From positions 3,472,001 through 3,536,000 of the forward strand of contig NC_007973.1 of NCBI RefSeq assembly GCF_000196015.1: 64,000 bases of DNA. Direction: 5' to 3'. Of this stretch, positions 58,079-64,000 are shown one piece after another; positions within the stretch are counted from its first letter, which is position 1; every line of letters starts with the position of its first letter. Below the pieces are notes generated by a model, which saw nothing but the letters and a program-made list of their open reading frames with translations, was not told the DNA's origin and did no database searches. The position numbers and the translations under genes are program-made. The stretch comes from Cupriavidus metallidurans CH34. Lineage in GTDB: Bacteria; Pseudomonadota; Gammaproteobacteria; Burkholderiales; Burkholderiaceae.

Positions 58079-59197
58079 TCAGGGATCGCCGTGTTGCCCT
58101 GTCTGACGCAGGATGGCCTGCCACTGGGTCGATTCGGAGCGGATGGCCGTGGCGAATGCCTCAGGCGAGTCCTGCATCGGCGTGAGGCCCGCGGCAAGCA
58201 TCCGGGCGCGCACTTCGCGCTCTTCGGTGACGTTGTCGAGTTCATTCGCCAGCCTGGCCACGATCGCCCGCGGCGTCTTCGCCGGCACCATCACGCCATA
58301 CCACGCGGCGGCGGCATAGCCTTCGATGCCCGACTCCTGCAGCGTTGGCACCTGCGGCGCAAGCGGCGAACGCGCCACACCGGTCACGGCGATCATGCGC
58401 AGCGCGCCCGAGCGAATGTGTTGCTGGATCGATACGTACGAGCAAAAGCAGGCGCTGATGCGACCGGCCAGCATTTCCTGCACCACGGCACTCTCGCCCT
58501 TGGCCGTTACCAGCGGGACCGCATTCGGGAGCCCCCGCACGGCGTACTCGGCATAGAGGTGAGATGGACTGCCGGGCTGGCCGTAGCCATAGCTGTAGGA
58601 GCCCGGATTCGAGCGTACCGCGGTGGCCCACTGCTGGGGCGTCTGCATGGGCAGGCGGCCGTCAATGACCAGGAACAGCGGCATTGTCGCCACACGGCCC
58701 ACCGGCACGAAGTCTCGAATGACATCGTATGGCACAGGCTCCAGACCGGGCTGGATCAGTATGTTGGCCTGATGGAACAGCAACGTGTGGCCATCGGAGC
58801 TTGCCTTCGCCACCACATCGCCAGCCATGGTGCCCGAGGCTCCGGGACGATTGTCGACCTCGATCGGCACGCCGAGCCGAGCCGACAGCCGCTCGGCCAG
58901 CAGCCGCGCGACGGCGTCAGACACACCGCCCGCAGGAAACGGAACGATCATCCTGATAGGACGTGCCGGAAATGACACCGGACGACTCATCTCCGAACGA
59001 CCGGCGCTGGGAATGCTTGCCAGCTGCGCGATGGCGGGCGGTTGCGCGAGAGCCGTCGCCGTGCTCGCGGCACAGGCAACCAGGCCCCACGATATGGCGC
59101 TCCGCGGCCCGCACCGCAGAACTGCCAGGATGGCAGCAAGTTTTGGCAACTTCGCTATACCTCGCCAAAGTCGCCTCGATTTGCGCACTTCGGACAT
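58079..59197 (-). CDS. Second Bug/TctC-family solute-binding protein
   Basis: 372 residues. The Bug fold is clear: RPIRMIVPFPAGGVSDAVARLLAERL, the ligand loop VDNRPGASGTMAGDVVAKASSDG, and SGIEGYAAAAWYGVMVPAKTPR. The N-terminal leader is unusually long (about 65 residues) and basic before a hydrophobic stretch (SWGLVACAASTATALAQ), so an inner start may be the real one. Two close cysteines (ACFCSY) are uncommon in the family. GGAGG stands about six bases before ATG 59197. No transporter genes are nearby. It is an orphan beside the mla operon. Confidence 0.85.
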   Translation of the reverse strand: MSEVRKSRRLWRGIAKLPKLAAILAVLRCGPRSAISWGLVACAASTATALAQPPAIAQLASIPSAGRSEMSRPVSFPARPIRMIVPFPAGGVSDAVARLLAERLSARLGVPIEVDNRPGASGTMAGDVVAKASSDGHTLLFHQANILIQPGLEPVPYDVIRDFVPVGRVATMPLFLVIDGRLPMQTPQQWATAVRSNPGSYSYGYGQPGSPSHLYAEYAVRGLPNAVPLVTAKGESAVVQEMLAGRISACFCSYVSIQQHIRSGALRMIAVTGVARSPLAPQVPTLQESGIEGYAAAAWYGVMVPAKTPRAIVARLANELDNVTEEREVRARMLAAGLTPMQDSPEAFATAIRSESTQWQAILRQTGQHGDP

Positions 59198-59357
59198 CAA
59201 TTTCCTCCGGTCCGCCACACAAGGCGACGGCTCCAAATCGGCTGAAAGGGATTCGAGGCAGTTTCTTCGTTATCGTTTCGGGCCATTGTAGAGACATGCT
59301 CCCGGCCAGCACAGACCACGTAAACGCTGTCCGGGAGGACCCCAATGTGAGCCCATT

Positions 59358-59363
59358 TATAAT
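59358..59363 (+). promoter_or_regulatory. -10 element of the GNAT gene, possibly leaderless
   Basis: TATAAT ends seven bases before the ATG at 59370, so transcription would start at or next to the start codon. The -35 region is weak. Confidence 0.45.
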
Positions 59364-59369
59364 CGCTGG

Positions 59370-59879
59370 ATGCCTGAAATCGTCCTGCGGCCATTAGCGG
59401 TCGCCGACATGCCCGCCGTGCTCGCCGTCCAGGCGCAGTGCTACGGCGACATGTTGCTCGAATCCTCCGATGCCCTCGCCAGCCGGCTGGCGCTATCCCC
59501 CGACACCTGCTGGGCAGCCGCCCTGCCAGATGGCGCGCTGGCGGCGTACCTGTTCACGCACCCCTGGCCCGAAGACGCGCTGCCGCCCCTCGATGGCGTG
59601 CTGGCGCGAGACTGGATGCCGGGGGCTGCGCTCACCTGGTTCGTGCATGACATGGCGGTGGCGCCGGTCGGCCGGGGAATGGGCCTGGCGCAACGGCTAT
59701 ACGCGGCGGCCCGCGATGCCGCGCTGGCGGACGGCTTGCTGTCGTCTCGCCTGATCGCCGTGCAGTCGGCGGCCGTGTGGTGGCGCAGGCTTGGGTACGC
59801 GACGATCGCCGCTGGCGAGTATGCGGAGAAGCTGGCTGACTACGGTGATGACGCCGTGTTGATGGAGCGTCGGCTTTAG
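59370..59879 (+). CDS. GNAT-family N-acetyltransferase
   Basis: 169 residues. The acetyl-CoA-binding motif A is VHDMAVAPVGRGMGLAQRLYAAARDAAL (RGMG variant of the Q/RxxGxG/A loop). N-terminal PEIVLRPLAVADMPAVLAVQ and the C-terminal SAAVWWRRLGYATIAAG fit a single-domain GNAT acyltransferase. The substrate cannot be inferred. It converges on gltD, with a bidirectional terminator between. Confidence 0.85.
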   Translation: MPEIVLRPLAVADMPAVLAVQAQCYGDMLLESSDALASRLALSPDTCWAAALPDGALAAYLFTHPWPEDALPPLDGVLARDWMPGAALTWFVHDMAVAPVGRGMGLAQRLYAAARDAALADGLLSSRLIAVQSAAVWWRRLGYATIAAGEYAEKLADYGDDAVLMERRL

Positions 59880-59910
59880 AACGCCCCGCCACGACTCTCA
59901 ACCCAGCCAT

Positions 59911-59949
59911 AAACAAACCCCCCGCAAGTTCGCACTTGCGGGGGGTTTT
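59911..59949. terminator. Bidirectional terminator between the GNAT gene and gltD
   Basis: CCCCCCGCAAG (59918-59928), loop TTCGCA, CTTGCGGGGGG (59935-59945), then TTTT on the plus strand; on the minus strand TTTGTTT follows. It ends both convergent units. Confidence 0.93.
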
Positions 59950-59972
59950 GCTTTTGAACCCAACGCTACGGA

Positions 59973-61436
59973 TCAGCGCGGCAGGGTCGAATGGCCCATC
60001 AGGAACGCGTCCACCGAGCGGGCAGCCTGGCGGCCTTCGCGGATGGCCCACACCACGAGCGACTGACCACGGCGCACGTCGCCAGCGGCGAACACCTTCG
60101 GCACGTTGGTGTAGTAAGCGCGATCGCCTTCGGTCGATGCCTTGGCGTTCTTGCGTGCATCCGTGTCGACACCGAACGCTTCGAGCATCGAGCCGACCGG
60201 GTTCGTGAAGCCCATGGCCAACAGCACCAGGTCGGCCTGCAGCACGAACTCGCTGCCCGGCACTTCCTGCATCTTGCCGTCCTTCCATTCGACGCGGCAG
60301 GCCTTCAGGGCCTTGACCTTGCCGTTCTCGCCAACCAGTTCCTTGGTGGCCACCGACCAGTCACGCGAGCAGCCTTCGTCGTGCGACGACGACGTGCGCA
60401 GCTTGATCGGCCAGTACGGCCACACCAGCGGCTTGTTCTCTTCTTCCGGCGGCTGCGGCAGCAGTTCGAACTGCGTCACCGAGGTTGCGCCGTGGCGGTT
60501 CGACGTGCCCACGCAGTCCGAACCCGTATCGCCACCGCCGATCACGATGACGTGCTTGCCTTCGGCACGAATCTCGTTGACGCCATCGCCCGCCACTTCC
60601 TTGTTCTGCGGGATCAGGAACTCCAGCGCGTAGTGCACGCCGGCCAGATCGCGGCCCGGCACGGGCAGGTCGCGCGGCACTTCGGCGCCACCGGCCAGTA
60701 CCACGGCGTCGAACTGCTCCATCAGCGCCTGGGCCGAGATCGTCTCGCGAGCGTAGTTCTTGATGCCGGCCGGCAGCGCGCCGTCGGTCACCATCACGCC
60801 AGCGCGGAAGGTCACGCCTTCGGCCTGCATCTGCTCGATGCGGCGGTCGATCAGGGTCTTCTCCATCTTGAAGTCGGGAATGCCGTAGCGGAGCAGGCCG
60901 CCGATGCGGTCATTCTTCTCGAACACGGTCACAGCGTGGCCGGCGCGCGCCAGTTGCTGGGCGGCTGCCATGCCGGCGGGTCCCGAACCCACGACAGCGA
61001 CGGTCTTGCCGGTCTTGTGCGCAGGCACCTGCGGCTGGACCCAGCCCTCTTCCCAGGCCTTGTCGATGATCGCGTGCTCGATCGACTTGATGCCAACCGG
61101 CAGCTCGTTGATGCCGAGCGTGCAGGCGGCTTCGCACGGCGCCGGGCAGATGCGGCCCGTGAACTCGGGGAAGTTGTTGGTCTGGTGCAGGACTTCGATC
61201 GCCGACTTCCAGTCCTGGCGATACACGAGGTCGTTGAAGTCCGGAATGATGTTGTTGACCGGGCAGCCGTTGTTGCAGAACGGGATACCGCAGTCCATGC
61301 AGCGCGCACCCTGAATCTTCGCCTCGCTGTCCGACAGCGCGAACACGAATTCCTTGTAGTGCTTCACGCGCTTGACTACGGGTTCGTAGCCTTCATTCTG
61401 GCGCGCAAATTCGAGAAAACCAGTCGCCTTACCCAT
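59973..61436 (-). CDS. gltD: Glutamate synthase [NADPH] small subunit
   Basis: 487 residues. The N-terminal iron-sulfur domain has C46, C49, C54 and C58 ([15 protein letters not shown]), then [12 protein letters not shown] site [21 protein letters not shown] site [13 protein letters not shown]; and the C-terminal [17 protein letters not shown]. It feeds electrons from NADPH to GltB, making two glutamates from glutamine and 2-oxoglutarate. gltB is 111 bp upstream of it on the same strand. Confidence 0.97.
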   Translation of the reverse strand: MGKATGFLEFARQNEGYEPVVKRVKHYKEFVFALSDSEAKIQGARCMDCGIPFCNNGCPVNNIIPDFNDLVYRQDWKSAIEVLHQTNNFPEFTGRICPAPCEAACTLGINELPVGIKSIEHAIIDKAWEEGWVQPQVPAHKTGKTVAVVGSGPAGMAAAQQLARAGHAVTVFEKNDRIGGLLRYGIPDFKMEKTLIDRRIEQMQAEGVTFRAGVMVTDGALPAGIKNYARETISAQALMEQFDAVVLAGGAEVPRDLPVPGRDLAGVHYALEFLIPQNKEVAGDGVNEIRAEGKHVIVIGGGDTGSDCVGTSNRHGATSVTQFELLPQPPEEENKPLVWPYWPIKLRTSSSHDEGCSRDWSVATKELVGENGKVKALKACRVEWKDGKMQEVPGSEFVLQADLVLLAMGFTNPVGSMLEAFGVDTDARKNAKASTEGDRAYYTNVPKVFAAGDVRRGQSLVVWAIREGRQAARSVDAFLMGHSTLPR

Positions 61437-61547
61437 GTTGCATCCTTGGTCTTGCTTGGCGCGAGGCGGCCGGGCCGGCCTCGCGTGGGGTCAGTATCTT
61501 GTCGGCGCCGCGAACCTGGCCGCGGCGCCATCTCGTGGGGCTACCGA

Positions 61548-64000
61548 TCAGGCGGCCACTGCCTCGCGATCGTTGTCGCGCGCGGCCTGTTCCTTCGCGT
61601 ACATCTCGCCCAGCGCGCGCTTGTACTCGGTCGGGAAGACCTTGACGAACTTGCGGCGTGCCGTGGTCCAGTCCGCCAGCAGCGCCTTGGCGCGCTCCGA
61701 ACCGGTGTAGCGGAAGTGCTGCTCGATCAGGTTACGCAGGATGACTTCGTCGGCCGTCCGCTCGCCACCGAACTTGTGCCACTGCGCCTTGGGCTGGCCC
61801 TTCTCCTGGTCGGCCGAAGCCAGCACTGCCTCGAGCGCCACCATCGACGTGTTGCAGCGCTTGTCGAACAGGCCATCCTCGTCGTAGACGTAGGCCACGC
61901 CACCGGACATGCCGGCTGCGAAGTTACGTCCCGTACCACCCAGCACCACGACGGTACCGCCGGTCATGTATTCGCAACCGTGGTCGCCCGTGCCTTCCAC
62001 GACAGCCGTGGCACCCGAGTTACGCACCGCGAAGCGCTCGCCGCCCACGCCGTTGAAGAAGGCTTCACCAGCGATGGCGCCGTACAGCACCGTGTTGCCG
62101 ACGATGATGTTGCGGGTCGGATCGCCACGGAACTCGTGCGGAGCGCGCACGATCACGCGGCCGCCCGACAGGCCCTTGCCCACGTAGTCATTAGCGTCAC
62201 CCACCAGATCCATCGTGATGCCATGTGCCAGGAACGCGGCAAACGACTGGCCGGCGGTGCCCTGGAACTGGATGTGGATCGTGTCGTCGGCCAGGCCTTC
62301 GTGGCCGTGCTGCTTGGCGATCACGCCGGACAGCATCGCGCCAACGGTACGGTTCACGTTCTTCACCGGCTGGATGAACGACACGCGTTCGCCCTTGTCG
62401 ATGGCCGGACGCGCCTTGGCGATCAGCACGTGGTCGAGCGCCTTGCCGGCTTCCGCCGACAGGCCGTGATCCTGCACGTCGGTGTGGTAGCGCGGCACGT
62501 CGGCCGGGAACGGCGGCTGGTAGAAGATGCGGCCGAAGTCCAGGCCACGCGCCTTCCAGTGTTCGATACCGGCGCGCATGTCGAGCAGGTCGGCGCGGCC
62601 GATCAGTTCGTCGAACGTGCGGATACCCAGTTGCGCCATGATCTCGCGCGCTTCTTCCGCAACGAAGAAGAAGAAGTTCACAACGTGCTCGGGCTTGCCC
62701 TGGAATTTCTTGCGCAGCGCCGGATCTTGCGTGGCCACGCCCACCGGGCAGGTGTTCAGATGGCACTTGCGCATCATGATGCAGCCTTCGGCAACCAGCG
62801 GCGCGGTAGCAAAACCGAACTCGTCAGCGCCCAGCAGCGCGCCGATCACGACGTCGCGGCCGGTCTTCATCTGACCGTCGGCTTGCACGCGGATACGGTT
62901 GCGCAGGCCGTTCAGCATCAGCGTCTGCTGCGTCTCGGCCAGACCCAGTTCCCACGGCGTGCCGGCGTGCTTGATCGACGACAGCGGCGATGCGCCGGTG
63001 CCGCCGTCATGGCCGGCGATCACCACGTGATCGGCCTTGGCCTTGGCCACGCCAGCCGCCACGGTACCCACGCCCACTTCGGACACGAGCTTGACCGAGA
63101 TGTCCGACACCGGGTTCACATTCTTCAGGTCGTGGATCAGCTGTGCCAGATCCTCGATCGAGTAGATGTCGTGGTGCGGCGGCGGCGAGATCAGACCCAC
63201 ACCCGGCACCGAGTAACGCAGCTTGCCGATGTAGTCCGAGACTTTGTGGCCGGGCAGCTGGCCGCCTTCGCCCGGCTTGGCGCCCTGGGCCATCTTGATC
63301 TGGATCTGATCGGCCGATGCCAGGTATTCGGCAGTCACGCCGAAACGGCCCGAGGCCACCTGCTTGATCTTCGAGCGCAGCGAATCGCCCGCCTTCAATT
63401 CCAGGTCGCGCTCGATCACGCCATCGCCCAGCAGGCCCTTGAGCGTGTCGCCCTGCTTGATGGGGATGCCGCGCAGTTCGTTGCGATAGCGCTTCTCGTC
63501 CTCGCCGCCTTCGCCGGTGTTCGACTTGCCGCCGATGCGGTTCATCGCCACGGCCAGCGTCGTGTGGGCTTCAGTCGAGATCGAACCCAGCGACATGGCA
63601 CCGCTGGCGAAACGCTTGACGATGTCCTTGGCCGACTCCACTTCTTCCAGCGGAATGGCGCGGGCCGGATCGACCTTGAACTCGAACAGGCCACGCAGCG
63701 TCATGTGACGGCGGCTCTGGTCGTTGATGATGTTCGCGTATTCCTTGTACGTCTGGTACTGGCCCTTGCCATCGTCGGCGCGCACCGAGTGCTGCAGCTT
63801 GGCGATCGAGTCCGGGGTCCACATGTGTTCTTCACCGCGGATACGGAATGCGTATTCGCCGCCGGCTTCGAGCATGTTTTCCAGCACGGGGTTGCTGCCA
63901 AACGCGTCGCGATGCAGGCGCAGCGCTTCCTCGGCCACCTCGAAGATGCCGATGCCTTCGACGTTCGACGGCGTACCGTGGAAGTACTTCTGCACCAGTT
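61548..64000 (-). CDS. gltB: Glutamate synthase [NADPH] large subunit, C-terminal part
   Basis: About 817 C-terminal codons; the gene runs off the right edge (full proteins are about 1,500 residues, so the N-terminal amidotransferase is missing). Visible are the FMN-binding barrel with [18 protein letters not shown] and [18 protein letters not shown], the [3Fe-4S] motif [13 protein letters not shown] plus the preceding CIMMRK cysteine, and the C-terminal beta-helix ([18 protein letters not shown]). It forms the GltBD enzyme with the downstream gltD. Confidence 0.96.
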   Translation of the reverse strand, partial: LVQKYFHGTPSNVEGIGIFEVAEEALRLHRDAFGSNPVLENMLEAGGEYAFRIRGEEHMWTPDSIAKLQHSVRADDGKGQYQTYKEYANIINDQSRRHMTLRGLFEFKVDPARAIPLEEVESAKDIVKRFASGAMSLGSISTEAHTTLAVAMNRIGGKSNTGEGGEDEKRYRNELRGIPIKQGDTLKGLLGDGVIERDLELKAGDSLRSKIKQVASGRFGVTAEYLASADQIQIKMAQGAKPGEGGQLPGHKVSDYIGKLRYSVPGVGLISPPPHHDIYSIEDLAQLIHDLKNVNPVSDISVKLVSEVGVGTVAAGVAKAKADHVVIAGHDGGTGASPLSSIKHAGTPWELGLAETQQTLMLNGLRNRIRVQADGQMKTGRDVVIGALLGADEFGFATAPLVAEGCIMMRKCHLNTCPVGVATQDPALRKKFQGKPEHVVNFFFFVAEEAREIMAQLGIRTFDELIGRADLLDMRAGIEHWKARGLDFGRIFYQPPFPADVPRYHTDVQDHGLSAEAGKALDHVLIAKARPAIDKGERVSFIQPVKNVNRTVGAMLSGVIAKQHGHEGLADDTIHIQFQGTAGQSFAAFLAHGITMDLVGDANDYVGKGLSGGRVIVRAPHEFRGDPTRNIIVGNTVLYGAIAGEAFFNGVGGERFAVRNSGATAVVEGTGDHGCEYMTGGTVVVLGGTGRNFAAGMSGGVAYVYDEDGLFDKRCNTSMVALEAVLASADQEKGQPKAQWHKFGGERTADEVILRNLIEQHFRYTGSERAKALLADWTTARRKFVKVFPTEYKRALGEMYAKEQAARDNDREAVAA

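Overview
The window is a high-G+C stretch of a betaproteobacterial chromosome, most likely Burkholderiaceae of the Cupriavidus/Ralstonia type. This is inferred from gene order (hemA-prfA-prmC-grxD-ubiX; petABC-sspAB; a his operon running on into tatABC; mlaFEDACB followed by an ABC pair, ibaG, murA and hisG) and from two Bug/TctC solute-binding proteins. Nothing in the sequence fixes the species. It is mostly core chromosome with accessory genes between 7.6 and 31 kb. I see no insertion sequence, prophage, CRISPR array or rRNA.

Layout. 0-2.4 kb: a DUF4401/DUF2157 membrane pair, MTA/SAH nucleosidase and a small GlsB-like membrane protein. 2.4-7.6 kb: hemA, prfA, an alanine-rich lipoprotein with its own promoter and terminator, prmC, grxD and ubiX. 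7.6-12.2 kb: a lysine catabolic module (lysine 6-dehydrogenase-like enzyme plus piperideine-6-carboxylate dehydrogenase) divergent from an Lrp/AsnC regulator with a palindromic operator candidate, followed by a DapB-like protein lacking the catalytic histidines. 12.2-21 kb: two unassigned exported or membrane proteins, a ClC antiporter, a palindrome-rich 208-bp element, a Bug protein, an acyl-CoA synthetase with a divergent LysR regulator, and an HxlR-MATE operon preceded by a 50-bp dyad. 21-31 kb: an 811-residue exported Gly/Tyr-rich repeat protein, a metallophosphoesterase, EttA, a small Cys protein with a natural His6 tail beside a YgjP-type metallopeptidase, a GH114 lipoprotein divergent from a membrane diguanylate cyclase, and tRNA-Thr(TGT).

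31-38 kb: sspA-sspB, petABC (cytochrome bc1), mscL, a Nif3-family protein and a DegS/AlgW-like protease. 38-42 kb: a trimeric porin, then tatC/B/A and hinT. 42-50 kb: an almost complete his operon on the minus strand, read hisG-D-C-B-marC-H-A-F-I-E, with many stop/start overlaps. 50-58 kb: murA, ibaG, a YadGH-like ABC exporter and mlaF-E-D-A-C-B for outer-membrane lipid asymmetry. 58-64 kb: a second orphan Bug protein, a GNAT acetyltransferase with a possibly leaderless start, and gltD plus the C-terminal half of gltB (glutamate synthase).

Functional links. The Rieske protein PetA carries a twin-arginine N-terminus and so is a likely client of the TatABC translocase encoded nearby. The his operon uses short-form HisG, which needs a HisZ encoded elsewhere. 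The mla block encodes every Mla component, including MlaA, in one run. Functional calls rest on motifs and gene context read by eye; no database search was run.
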